A stretch of DNA of 64,000 nt. It comes from Raffaelea ambrosiae. Taxonomy: Eukaryota > Ascomycota > Sordariomycetes > Ophiostomatales > Ophiostomataceae. The stretch covers positions 2,127,978 to 2,191,977 of the forward strand of contig PCDI01000007.1 in assembly GCA_002778195.1 (NCBI GenBank), in the 5' to 3' direction. The stretch's first letter is position 1. Each line of letters starts with the position of its first letter. Positions 35,870 to 46,699 of this stretch are shown one piece after another. Made by a program: the position numbers and the translations under genes. The notes beneath the pieces were generated by a model, which was given only the letters and a program-made list of their open reading frames with translations, made no database searches and was not told where the DNA came from.

Positions 35870-36483
35870 AAGAAATAAAACATGACGTCTTCGTCAGTGC
35901 CCCCCCCTCCTCACTTCAATCACTGAGTATTTTGCGTTTTGCGATCTGTGCTGCTTAAAATTGCTAGGCACACAGATGTGGGAGGAGAAGCTCGTCATTG
36001 ACGGAGAGTGCAGGCAGTGGGTGGGAGACAATAAACGAGAAATAAGCACGAAGAGGTGGCAGTGGCTTGGGGAAAACTTCAAGAGCGACAGGTAGATTGA
36101 CACGTTTAGCAACAGACCTTTACAGAACCGATCTGCAATCGTCCTTGTTATTGCCATGTAAACTGTTAGCCCGAAAGAATGAATGGAGAAAATGACAATG
36201 TTTTGCTGGGGACCCTTCCGTGTGTACTGGGGTGGCTATTGATTCGTAGTTGAGACAGTTCTCTATGGTTGGTAGCTAGACCCATGTCTTGTAGTCCAGT
36301 CTAAGCCTCGGCACTATCGGCATCTTCCACCCGCCTGTTGAGCCCCGGACGAAGAAGCCGGATATTGATGCGGGGTAAGAGCAATGTGTCCACCACGAAG
36401 ATCACATAATATCAGCAGGGGCCCCGGTGTTCTAATCTTGACCTCACACGAGATTTTATTAGGCAGTGATCCCATAAATTACC

Positions 36484-38092
36484 ATGGCGTCAAGTCTTCT
36501 ACGTCCGCTACATCTACAAAGTCGTAAAGTTTCGACTAACAGCGCACTCAAAGCATCCAGAACAGAGGTGCTTGCAAATTGGGCCGCAGCACTGCGCTAC
36601 GCGGACCTGCCAGCTCCGGTTGTGGAGCGTACCAAGGCTCTATTTCTTGACTGGTATGGATGTGCTCTTGGAGGACGAAACCACCCGGCTGTTATCGCCA
36701 TAGATGCCTTTGCGCGTCAAATGGGGCGTGCCGGAGGTCAGAGTGAGATACTCCATAGGCCTGGAGGCGGAACCAGTCCGGCATTTGCTGCGTTGGTGAA
36801 TGGAGCAGCGTCCCATGTTGTCGAGCAGGACGATCTGCATAACAGCAGCATGACACATCCTGTTAGTTGGTTTATGGTTGATCAAGGCGGAAGCCAGGGC
36901 AAAACTGACAACGTATTCCAGGCCACCGTTGTTTTCCCAGCCGCACTGGCAGTGGCGCAGGATATCGGGGCTGATGGAAAAGATCTGATTGCCGCCTCGG
37001 CGGTTGGCTACGACGTTGCGTGCCGTGTGGGCGAGTTTCTTGGCCGTTCTCACTACGGGGTATGTCTCTTGCTATCTAGTCATGGTAGATTGCACTTACT
37101 GATGGGATTAACCCGAACGCACCAGGCCTTTCATACGACAGCCACATCAGGTGTCCTTGGCGCTGCTGCCGCCTCAGCACATCTCCTACGACTTAGTGGT
37201 GATCAGATGTCATCCGCTCTGGGCACAGCCGGAACACAAGCAGCTGGTCTCTGGCAGTTCCTCCTTGATGCCACGCACTCAAAGCAGGTGCACACGGCCA
37301 AGGCTAGCTTTGACGGGGTCTTCTCCGCATATGTTGCTCGATCAGGCCTTCTTGGTCCCACTGAAATCCTAGAGGGACCCAGTGGCATGGCGGCTTCCAT
37401 GGTGCCGGGTGACGCAAAACCGTCAGCATTAGCCACCGGATTAGGAGAAAGCTATGCAATCATGGGGACGAGCTTCAAATGGCATGCTTCTTGCCGCCAC
37501 ACCCACCCGTCAGCAGACGGACTGTTGGCAGTAATGGCACGACAACGGCTGAAAATGGACGACATTGAGAGTGTTACGTGTTACGTGTATCGTGCAGCCG
37601 TCGATGTACTCTCTCGCAGTGAGGCTGCCGTCACCGTTCACCAGAGCAAATTTTCAATGGGCTTTGTGATGGCAGTTGCAGCCAAGTATGGCCGCGCTTC
37701 GGTATTAGACTTCACAGAAGCTGCCCTCGGCGATCCTGAACTACGGGCATTTCAGAAGCGGGTGCGCATGGTTCTAGATGATGCTATCGACAAGGCCTTC
37801 CCGGAAAAATGGCAGGCGCGCGTCGAAGTGACTACCAAGTCCGGTGACAGTTTTGTAGAGATTGTTGACATCGCCAAGGGGGACCCAGACTTGCCCTTGA
37901 CTCGGTACGCATTATTATTTCTTTCTCGCACACTAAGAAGTTACTAACCGCAATAGCAACGAACTCGAAGAAAAAACCCTCCGAATTTGCCAATACGCCA
38001 GTGTGTCCAACGAGAAGGCAGTACACGATGCCATAGCACGTATATGGTGCCTGGAAGAAGTTCGGAATTTATCTGGATTCGCTTGCTTGTAA
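36484..38092 (+). CDS. MmgE/PrpD family protein (2-methylcitrate dehydratase/cis-aconitate decarboxylase-like)
   Basis: Four exons, 36484-36861, 36922-37059, 37126-37904 and 37957-38092, give 476 codons. The family is clear from the N-terminal helical domain (LPAPVVERTKALFLDWYGCAL, HVVEQDDLHNSSMTHP, YDVACRVGEFLGRSHYG, FHTTATSGVLGAAAASAHLL) and the lid domain (KWHASCRHTHPSADGLLAVM). Members dehydrate 2-methylcitrate, decarboxylate cis-aconitate or isomerise related acids, and the reaction here cannot be fixed. The basic Ser-rich start (MASSLLRPLHLQSRKVSTNS) resembles a mitochondrial leader. Introns 1 and 2 (60 and 66 nt) are multiples of three without stops, so retention would keep the frame. 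The family alignment (HP joined to ATVVFPAAL, HYG to AFHTTATSG) shows they are introns. Confidence 0.93.
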
Positions 38093-39336
38093 ATAAATCG
38101 ATCCAATGTATAAATTGTATCTTACTCTGAATGCCGGAACTACTCTCCTCGTTGTTTGGGATAGAGATACTAAGAAAGGCCGCAAGAGACCCCTACTTAG
38201 GATCTAAGCGATGTGCCTCTAATGAATAGACCGCGGTGAGACTACATCTAAAGGAAGCTACTACATGGCTCGCATTGAGATCCGACCGGCCTACATGGCC
38301 CACAGTATCTAATGCACCCCACCAATTTTTGCGTTCAGTGTTCTGAGCCTGCAAACCGAAAACCGTACCAGAGAATCGACAACATGAATGCATGGCATGA
38401 AGGACCTATTGTTGTCATAGAGGTGCATCAACGGAATTTGAAATATTACATACTTTTTAGTATCGAGAGCAGTTGGCATTGCCAACTGATCGTAATAGGA
38501 GATAGAGGAGGAAAAATGCAACAAAGAACACCAGGACCTGGATAATCAACAATATGTAGACCCGTCACATGTGAGCTGCATGCCCACGATTAGCATGATG
38601 GCGACGTGCTGGATGCTCACATAATGCACACTCGGTATAGACAATGCGTCGATGTCACATATCCGGTCGTGCAAGAGCTTGGAAACTTCTCATTGTGTCA
38701 GAAATTTTGTCGCTTGAATCCTCTACTCATGTTATCATTAGAGTATTAGCACTTTATTGTCCGCTGAAGCCGATGCATTGCATTTCAGTATCGTTGTCTT
38801 ACCGTGTTGCTACGCGAACTGTCGGTCGCCTGTAACAGCTCGAAGCGAACTACAAATATCGATGTCAATCTGCGCAGCCATGCATCGAGCGCACACGAGA
38901 TTGGCGTCTTGAGCATGAGTACACTGTACGTGAGTAAATGGGGTGGCCACGAGCTGACGAACTGGCTGTCTCATGCTCCTACTGGTATGAAAATCGAAAG
39001 TAAGAGACAGGACGGTTTGGGCTGGTTGCAACATTGGATGACATCATGACATCATGTTAATACTCCACCCGCGATCGAGCGATAGAAAGGTTGCCGACGA
39101 GAGGACATATGCCAGCCACACTGGGCTGTTGGGTGGCATTGCGCCCTGTTGTACAGCCTCACAGCTCTTGGCGCGAGGGCTATTTCGAGGCAGTGCAAGG
39201 CTGACCCCTGACCGTAGCAACAACAAGCCTTGGCAGGAATTTCGGTAATATATAGTTAGCTGGTTGTTGTAGCCCACGAAGTTGAGAAAGCGCGACTATT
39301 CGTCCATCATACAAAGCAACTCTGGCAAACCCTAAA
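38093..39336. other. Intergenic, no gene recognised
   Basis: 1.2 kb with short frames only. A tandem ATGACATC pair (39039-39054), which creates two TGACATCA boxes that resemble bZIP sites, lies about 290 bp before the next start. Confidence 0.45.
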
Positions 39337-39979
39337 ATGACTCTTCCTTCCACCAGCCAACAAATTGGCATCTTCTCCCAATTTATTGCTAGCCAGTGCG
39401 AGACACTTGTGCTTCAGGAACATGTCCTCTCGCTCAGTGGCGACAGTTTCGATATTAAACTTGCTAACGGGCAACCGGTGTTCCGCGTTCAGGGCCAAGT
39501 GTTGTCGCTCAGCGGGCGGAAACAGGTTTTTGATATGCGTGGAAACCATCTATTCGACATCCGCAAAGAACTTATGCACCTACATACAACGTATGCTCTA
39601 TATGACCCACAGGGTCGCCAGATCCTTGTGATCAAGAACCGGATTAAACGTGCGCAGCTCTTACCACTATTCCCCAATGTGTGCAGGTAACTTACACGGC
39701 TTAGTTTTTGGGTCCAAGGCTACGGCCACCTTCAATTCGACAACCACGGGCAAGGATGAGTCTCTCACCATGGAGGGAAATTGGTTCGACACGCGGGCAA
39801 ACATTGTGGACGACAGCAACGGTACTACAATAGCCGTAATCGACCGACAATTGCTCAATTCGCGTCAGCTCCTCTTCGGTCAGCAAACGTACGCTTTGGT
39901 GGTCGCCCCGGGCGTTGATATGGCTTTACTGGTTGCCATGTGCATATGTCTCGACGAGAAGAATAATGAAGGGAAGTGA
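39337..39979 (+). CDS. LURP-one-related (tubby-like beta-barrel) protein
   Basis: Two exons, 39337-39649 and 39705-39979, give 195 codons. The pattern of short beta strands (LVLQEHVLSLSGDSFDIKLA, VFRVQGQVLSLSGRKQVFDM, LFDIRKELMHLHTTYALYDP, GSKATATFNSTTTGKDESLT, GNWFDTRANIVD) matches the LURP-one-related (LOR/DUF567) family, a 12-stranded barrel around a hydrophobic helix, structurally close to tubby C-terminal domains. The C-terminus (YALVVAPGVDMALLVAMCICLDEK) is the buried central helix. The biochemical role of fungal members is unknown; phospholipid scrambling or membrane binding has been suggested by analogy. A single intron separates the two halves of the barrel. Nothing links it directly to the metabolic genes around it. 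Confidence 0.88.
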
Positions 39980-40441
39980 TCGCGATTCTTTCAATGTCAC
40001 AGTAAATTACCCCCCCCCCCCCTTCTCTTCTTTCCCCAAAAAAAAGAGCACTGCGACTGGCAATATATCAATATATCGAAGGCGACACTAAGGATAACAG
40101 CCGCACAAATGCTGACGACCCGGTAGACTCTGGTGCAAATAGTGGATGGATTCCATCCATTTATATATATATATATATTCAATTACCAAAAAAAGATTTG
40201 TTGTGCCAGCTGTTGACATCCCAGAGCCTTTCAGCGCTGCGATCCCCAAGAAAACTGCACCAACCGTAAAACATACATGGGCGCGAGGAGAGAAAAGGCA
40301 AACCTCGCAGAAGAGGAAATTATACCCCACAAAAACCCCACAACATGAAGCCCGAAATTGTTATCATATGATCGGTAAAACAAGCCGATCACAGGGTCTC
40401 CGGCTGATCCGATACATCTCAAGTATTCTGAACCATCCTTC
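39980..40441. other. Promoter region of the D-2-hydroxyacid dehydrogenase gene
   Basis: Contains a C run (about 40011-40022), a perfect 17-bp dyad TGGATGGA-T-TCCATCCA at 40143-40159, a (TA)n run at 40162-40179 and the CGG-N9-CCG dyad at 40370-40390. Confidence 0.5.
40370..40390. promoter_or_regulatory. Candidate Zn2Cys6 site: GATCGG-N9-CCGATC
   Basis: Perfect 6-bp inverted arms with a CGG/CCG pair 9 bp apart, 52-72 bp upstream of the dehydrogenase ATG at 40442. Binuclear zinc cluster dimers typically bind such CGG dyads. Two Zn2Cys6 genes lie in the same block. Binding is an inference. Confidence 0.45.
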
Positions 40442-41577
40442 ATGCTAACTCTGTCACAAAAGCAACCAACCGAAATGGAAACGGCAACAACAGCCTTGGA
40501 ACAGACTCACAAGCCCACCGTACTCCTAATCGAGTCGACCGTGCGGCAGGTTGATCCTGTGCAATGGGACCGGGTTTGCAGCCGCTTTAAATTTATTCGG
40601 TACGACTGCAAAGACGACGAAGAGTTCTGTAAGAAGCTACAGCCCGGCGGTCCTTATGCAGAAATCGAAGCCATATTGAGAGTGGGTTGGCTGAAAGCTG
40701 GGCCATATGCGCATCATTTACCGTTTCGCGGGCGGCCCATTGACATGTACCCGTCGTCGCTAAAATTTATCAGCTGCACGGGACATGGTTACGATGCAGC
40801 CGATATTTCTGCGCTGACAAACCGGGGCATCAAGTACGCCAACACACCAGACACGTGCACCGAAGCAGTGGCCAACACGGCGCTGTATCTGATTCTCAAC
40901 ACGTTTCGGTACTTCACCATGGCAGAGAGGACGGTGCGGACGTCACGATGGCAAGACAGCCGTGAACTTGGACCCAGGTCAATTGACCCAGTTGGGCAGG
41001 TACTTGGGATTGTCGGCATGGGCGACATTGGCCTGGCCATTGCGCGGAAATCAGCATTGGCGCTCGGAATGAAGGTACGTAAGACAAATGCCTTGACAAG
41101 ACTTTTCTAACAAAACAGATCCATTACCACAACCGGAGCCCACGAAGAGACCTTGCCACTGCCCTTCCCGTGGAAGCAAAGTACCACGGGTCGGTAGAAA
41201 GTCTTATTCAGGTATCTGACTGCATCTGTCTCGCATGCCCACTTACACCCGAGACACGAAGCATGCTATCAGAAAAGCAATTCTCTCAGGTCAAGAAGGA
41301 GGGTTTACGTGTTGTCAATATTGCACGCGGTGGTCTTATTGATGAATCAGCATTGATCGCGGCTGTCAAGAAGGGCCAGGTGATTGGCGTTGGTCTCGAT
41401 GTTCACGCAAACGAGCCCGGCGTCAACCCAGACTTACAAGAAGACTACTGGTCAACTCTATTACCACACATTGGCGTTTGCTCGCGGACAACCTGGCTAA
41501 ACTTTGATAAGATATCAGTGGGAAATTTGGAAGAATATTTTTACGGGGACAAGTCCAAAGTGGCTGTGGTTAATTGA
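40442..41577 (+). CDS. D-isomer-specific 2-hydroxyacid dehydrogenase
   Basis: Two exons, 40442-41074 and 41119-41577, give 363 codons. The NAD(P)-binding Gly motif is G192-M-G194-D-I-G197 (in VLGIVGMGDIGLAIARK). The catalytic set is complete: R281 (NIARGGLID), E310 (DVHANEPG) and H328 (LLPHIGVCS). It reduces a 2-oxoacid such as glyoxylate, hydroxypyruvate or a branched analogue to the D-2-hydroxyacid, or the reverse, in the cytosol. An alternative start at M12 (METATT) is possible. The gene converges with the neighbouring Zn2Cys6 gene, with 71 bp between the stops. In this block it could handle an oxoacid made by the oxidase or the aminotransferase; that link is inference from neighbourhood. 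Confidence 0.94.
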
Positions 41578-41648
41578 ACAATTGCGACAACAAGAACATT
41601 GTAGGAGTCGTAGAGAAAACTATGATAGATATCTTTGAAGTAAAGCTG

Positions 41649-44012
41649 TTAATTGTCCCTCACAGGCTTTTCGATGTTTGAAAAAATTTCAATGTCATGC
41701 GCCAGAGACGAGATCCCAATCTCATCGTTCGTCATCCCAAAAGCCGACGGACTCCATTCTGAGTATGGCTGTTCAAGGAAGTCACGCAGAAATGGCCCTT
41801 CCAAAAAGGTCGAGCCCATGTTAGACTCCAAAGAAGGGTTCTGGTCCTCGAGCATAGCAGTCAATGGCTGTTCTTTGCTGGCATCTTCGACGCCTGTCGT
41901 GTTGCCCACCGTGTTTACTTTGCCTGCCCCAGGCACGATGTGTGCGGCAAAAGTGCCTGAAGGGGAAACATATCCCTTGTCTGGCCCCATGCCACTCGAT
42001 AGGCACATTGCATTCAGTTCTTTCTTGAGAAATGACAGCCGATCATACAGTTCCTGTGCTGGCATGTTGCCATCTTCAGACATGGATTGCAGCAACTGTA
42101 ACGACAGACCGATGGATTCTTTATCGGTGTTGTTAGGATTAAGAATGTTGGACATGACGAGAACAATTGTAGACGAAAAAATGTAGTGTGCATCGAAATA
42201 TCCAAACGTAGCAATGTTGCCGTCGATCCAGAGTTGCTTGAGTAGTCGATTGGTCGCCCGTGCCGCATAGATGCAGGCCTCGCTTAGGGCAACCGTCATG
42301 GGCAATGGTGACGATTTATGCGCGTCGTTGGGAGTGCCCACATAACACTTAAACACAAACAGGAGGACGGGTCGCGTGGCAAGAATCATACATTGGTTAA
42401 AGTGTAGCCTCAAAGACGCCACCGAGCGTGAAGCATAGGGAGGTGATTTGCTGTGATCAAGCCGCAGTTCTGGCGAGAGTGTAGCATCCCATGTTTTGAG
42501 CCTTGTCAGAATCGAGTGAATATCACTGATAAATGTGTTGCCATTCGGCTTGTGAATTTTGTAGGTGTGGTCCAACAGAGTGCCCGTGATTTGTGAAAGC
42601 TGAATGTTGGCCACCAGCTGTTTAGCGTCGACAAAGTCTTCCTTCACTTCTGGCGGCAATCCTTCAGACGAAGGTAATGGTGCGTCAATGTCTTCGTCTT
42701 TCAACATAACCGGATGGCCCAGTTTCGAGCTGCAGAGACGGTCAAAGATGTACACGGTCCACCACACACGCCGCCGATTTTCAATCTCCTCAGGCGATTT
42801 TGTTGCGTCATAAGTCATGTTACGATGTAGGCCCATGCTCACGCCAAGTCGGAGAGCAATGCCTGAGTACGTATATGCGCTGTTCTTGCGATTCAGCGCA
42901 TGAGAATAAAAGGACTGCCATGGAAGTAGTTAGCCGAATTTCCCCTTTCCGAAATGCGGTCGAACATACCATCAATAGCAACGTCTCAATGTATTCGATG
43001 CTGGGTTCTTCATAGAGCTCCTCAAACAGTGACACGGCTTGCAGGTAAAAACTGGTACCGGGCACAGTCCGCTCCCCGTCGATTGCCAATGCTGTTTTTT
43101 TGAGGTAAAGCTCACCCAGTGCAAAAATGATAAACATGCGGCATAAAAACATAGGATCCGCGGTGACCGACTGTGGTGACGTTTCGTACATTTGATACAC
43201 CTCGTCAACGTGATGCAGAAAGGACTTTTTTTTCACAAAGTGGTAGTCATTTCCCACAAATTTGAGAACAACCTGCACAAGAATTGTGGCGTATGTATGA
43301 CTGGGAAGCTCGAAATTGGCATGGACCTTGCGACACAGACGACTGTCGTTGAAGAGCCGCACCTGTCGGGATGGTGCTGGCAAGGGTTGGCTTTCGGCCG
43401 TGGTCTGAACGTGGCGCCACAATAAGTCGGCAAATGCTGTACACGCAGCCGCGCCAATGTACACGGGCCGTGACATAGACTTGTTGGAATGCCGCTGCTC
43501 AATCACGGGGGTAACCACCTGGGCCTGGGCCACGTCTTCCTCATCTGGGCCCTGGAGCTCAGGCGCCGGCGGGGATTTGATTGTTATCATATTATGATTT
43601 TGCGGACGTGGACTGCAGCAATACACTTCTGGCGAAGCCTGTGCATGTGCTTGTAATACCAGCTGTTTGGACTTTTCGTTCTCGGCCTCAAGCTCCTTGA
43701 TGTAACTAGTGGTAGTTTAGAATTTGTAAAGAAAATATACAAAGAATATCGTAAAGAGACGTTGGAAAACAAAGCATACCTTTCAAGCACAAGAACCTTT
43801 TTCTGCCTGCCTAAATAAACACACTCTGTGGCTTTGTTTGAACGCATGCACCCACGGCATGGGTTACCGCCAGAACACTTTATCTTGTGGGCATGGCAAC
43901 GCTGGCACGCCAGACCGTTGCGCCGCGGGCGCAACGCAGGTGGTGCTGAAGGTATAGCTGTTCTAAGTGAGTCGTTGGCGTTGGCGGGCATGGCATGCAG
44001 TCTCTGGTGCAT
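41649..44012 (-). CDS. Zn2Cys6 transcription factor with fungal_trans domain
   Basis: Three exons, 43780-44012, 42970-43705 and 41649-42914, give 744 codons. The zinc cluster is C36, C39, C46, C52, C55, C64 (ACQRCHAHKIKCSGGNPC and following). It runs into a short coiled coil (VLVLESYIKELEAENEKSKQ) that begins at the intron 1 junction, as expected for a dimerising DNA-binding domain. The fungal_trans region covers about residues 190-480 (FFSY-like core: EELYEEPSIEYIETLLLM, spliced to SFYSHALNRKNSAYTYSGIA, then RRRVWWTVYIFDRLCSSKLG). The C-terminus is acidic and Ser/Pro-rich and could activate transcription. The start could be M1 or M8. Its place between the dehydrogenase and the MFS transporter makes it a candidate regulator of the block. 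Confidence 0.92.
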
Positions 44013-44273
44013 AGCAGATCTTCGGTCGTCATGTGTCGGCTCACGATCCCCGAGGATTTCATGATGGTAGAGACCAAATCGGATATTTTGATCGGTACAA
44101 CGTCCGAGTGGCAGATAAGGAAAGGATCATGTGATCCATACTCATGTTTCCACAGATATCCTATCTCCGATGGGCAAATCGTAAGATCCACCGTGGATTT
44201 CATTTGTTCAATTTCACCTGATCCTAGGATAACTAAAAGTACATGGAATTTACTGCTAATCGTACACTACAGC

Positions 44274-46065
44274 TTACAAACTGTATTTGAAATAAACGTC
44301 GTAATCACCCTTTTCTGGTTCGTGTGGCAGAGGTTGTCCCGCCTGTTCAGCTTCTCGAATACGCGCCGCTCGCTTCTTATTTGCCCAATTCATTCCAACC
44401 ATCAAGAAGGCGACACAAAATAGAGCGACCACGGCCAAGCCCATGGCAATGGCCAAACCAGGCCTGTAGCGAGGCGAATCTTTGGTGACGAAAATCTGAC
44501 CTACTGCGACGCCGGCAGTGTTGCCCAATGTGAGTGAACCACCGACCATGGTAGCTCTTTTGAAGTGTAGAGCAGAATTGTCGCTGAGCCACTGTTATTG
44601 TTGTTGTTGCTGTTAGATTTGGGTTCCTTTGCGGGGGGTCACGAGGGGATAGGGAGTTGTTTACCATCATACTCATACCAGTCGTAGGATAGATTCCCAT
44701 GACAGTGACTAGTAGGGAGTTAGCTAAAGTAGAATCGGGGGCAGGGGGGGCGAGAACATACTGAAACAAGCAAAGTATCGAACTCCAACACTGTTGACTC
44801 CTATCAACATGGCAAACCCGACTATCAGACACAGCAATGGCCCGCCGATCCAGAATCCACGATTGCCTATGCGATCGGACATATACGCCGTGAAGAGGAA
44901 AGTGATAAGACCCCAAAAATAAATGGGCACGGTCAGTAAGTTGGCCTTGTAAGACGTGTAGCCAAGACCTTTGATGATGGCTGGAAGGAAGGTGGTGAAA
45001 CCGTAGAGGGAAATATCGACGCTGAACTGGAAGATCCAACTAACGACTGTTAATCAACTCTGTTCTTATGTTACGTGAGGTAGATCAGAAATGTTGCCCC
45101 ACGTTGGGTATGCGATAGCTTTCTTATGCAGTCTTTCATTTTCCTTTCCTGTTGTCTGCTTCCGCATCAAGAGACACTTACAATGCATACCACTTAGGGT
45201 CAGTGACACCATTAATGACCGCCTGCCATGTAAACTTTTCATCAATGCCCCAGTGAGGATCCAGCTCATATCGAAGCCTCATCATTTCCTTTTCGTCGTC
45301 GGTCAAGAACCAGGCTGTGCGAGGCGTCTCGGGGAAGAAGAAGTAAAAGAAGGGACAGAACATGACTGTCATAACTCCTTCGACTATAAATAGACTTCGC
45401 CAGGTGGTAAACATGGTGTTTGTTTGAATTTGTGTAAGACCATAGGCCAAAACACCACCGAAGGCACTGGCAAGCGCACTGAAAGCAAAGATGATTGATG
45501 ACCGTTTGCCACGTTCTGACCGTTTGTAAATGAGACCCAAGTAAACGTTGATGCAAGGTATCAGGCCAGCCTCAAAGAAGCCGAGCAACAAGCGCATGGC
45601 GTAGAGCCCCTTCCAGTTTTGGACAAACCCTTGACACATGCAAATTATTCCCCAGGAGAAGCAGCAGAACGTTAAGAGGTATTTGGGACCTATAATCTTG
45701 AGAAGTACGGCCACAGGACCTTCAAATGGAACGTAAGTAGCGTATAGAAGAGTAACAGCTGTGCCATACTGGTTGCCGACAAGTCCCAAGTCCTTGGGCA
45801 TACCGGCAATCTGTGCGTTGCCAATATTGCTGCGATCAAAATTGGCCAGCATGTACAAGATGCCCAAGCCGCCAATTGCCCACATCTGAGTGGTTGATTA
45901 GTATGAAAAACCCGGATGGGACGAGTAAAATCTTACATCAAATTTTCGCATCATTTTGGCTTCCTTAATGGGGTCGATACACATTACGGCGCCGGCAGGA
46001 GTATCGCTGCCAAGTTCGGAGCCAGGCAGGGCGGTGATGATCTGCTCTTTTGTATCGTGCGCCAT
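44274..46065 (-). CDS. MFS transporter, allantoate permease (Dal5-like anion:cation symporter) family
   Basis: Five exons, 45937-46065, 45182-45885, 44762-45039, 44665-44708 and 44274-44591, give 490 codons. About twelve membrane helices are visible (for example YGTAVTLLYATYVPFEGPVA, YLLTFCCFSWGIICMCQGFV, LYGFTTFLPAIIKGLGYTSY, GLAIAMGLAVVALFCVAFLM). The DRSNIGNA motif and the loop RLLLGFFEAGLIPCINVYL place it in the ACS group with allantoate, nicotinate and biotin carriers. Exon 4 is only 44 nt but carries a conserved helix (ITVMGIYPTTGMSMM). The start MAHDTKEQ begins a short cytosolic tail. It probably imports a small organic anion across the plasma membrane. It is divergent to the 5-oxoprolinase-type gene over 634 bp, which suggests shared control and a shared substrate. 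Confidence 0.92.
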
Positions 46066-46344
46066 GGCGAATGTCTGAATTGTAGCCCGAGCACACTGGA
46101 GGGGGAGGTTGAAGAGCAAATTTCACTGCGAGCTGTCCAGATCTGTCGCGAGCATGTTTTCTTAGTCGGATAATCAGAAAGTCGCCATCATATATCTTTC
46201 AACAGGCCAGCGTGCCCGAAGTTATTGCCGCCTTCTTTACAACGATACGCTGGTATGATAGAGAGTATAGAAGCAAGTGTTCGGGAGGACCTGCCGTTAT
46301 CGCCATAACGAATTAAGATCCACCATTGATTGGAGTCCTAGATC

Positions 46345-46360
46345 GGCTGGGGGTAGCCGT
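46345..46360. promoter_or_regulatory. Candidate Zn2Cys6 site: CGGCT-N6-AGCCG
   Basis: A CGG/CCG pair 10 bp apart with two further complementary bases on each side. The spacing of 10 is that of the yeast Put3 site. It lies 280 bp from the MFS start and 340 bp from the oxoprolinase start. The left half is part of GATCGG, the hexamer also seen at 40370 and 32019. Binding is an inference. Confidence 0.45.
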
Positions 46361-46562
46361 CCGAAATTAGCGTGCCGTCTGTTGATTGCGCGGCAAACTG
46401 ATCGAGTCGGCATTGCAGCGTCTGTTGGACCTCAAAAAGTTTCGGCGAGCTCCTCCGATCGAAAAAAAAGTGTATATGAAGCACCCCGGCTTTGGACTTT
46501 TCTCCCAGATATGGTGTAGACATCAGGGCAGGGTGACATTCAAATCGAACGACTTTTTTTGC

Positions 46563-46580
46563 GATAAGTTTTGCGATAAT
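46563..46580 (+). promoter_or_regulatory. Pair of GATA boxes (candidate AreA/NIT2 sites)
   Basis: GATAAG at 46563-46568 and GATAAT at 46575-46580, 120-137 bp before the oxoprolinase ATG, with further GATA cores nearby. Paired HGATAR boxes are the usual target of the fungal nitrogen-control GATA factor and would fit a nitrogen-scavenging gene. Short motifs occur by chance. Confidence 0.35.
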
Positions 46581-46699
46581 TCACGACGATATCGAGATTT
46601 GGAATCCGAGGCACAGCCAATACATGCCAGCCCACGCAACCCTAACGATTATAACCGGACCCTTTGTCAACATTTCCAATACTGCTCTAACCTTTCCCA

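Larger units (their letters stand above)
35309..36483. other. Intergenic: promoter side of the MmgE/PrpD gene
   Basis: Contains a (TTTTA)n microsatellite at 35669-35700 and 25 C at 35845-35869. No gene was recognised. A CCGATC hexamer at 36128-36133 is shared with other promoters of the block. Confidence 0.5.
46066..46699. other. Divergent promoter between the MFS (-) and 5-oxoprolinase-type (+) genes
   Basis: 634 bp. It contains a CGG-N10-CCG dyad (46345-46360), the imperfect palindrome CGTTATCGCCATAACG near 46293-46308, and clustered GATA boxes at 46563-46580. Confidence 0.55.
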
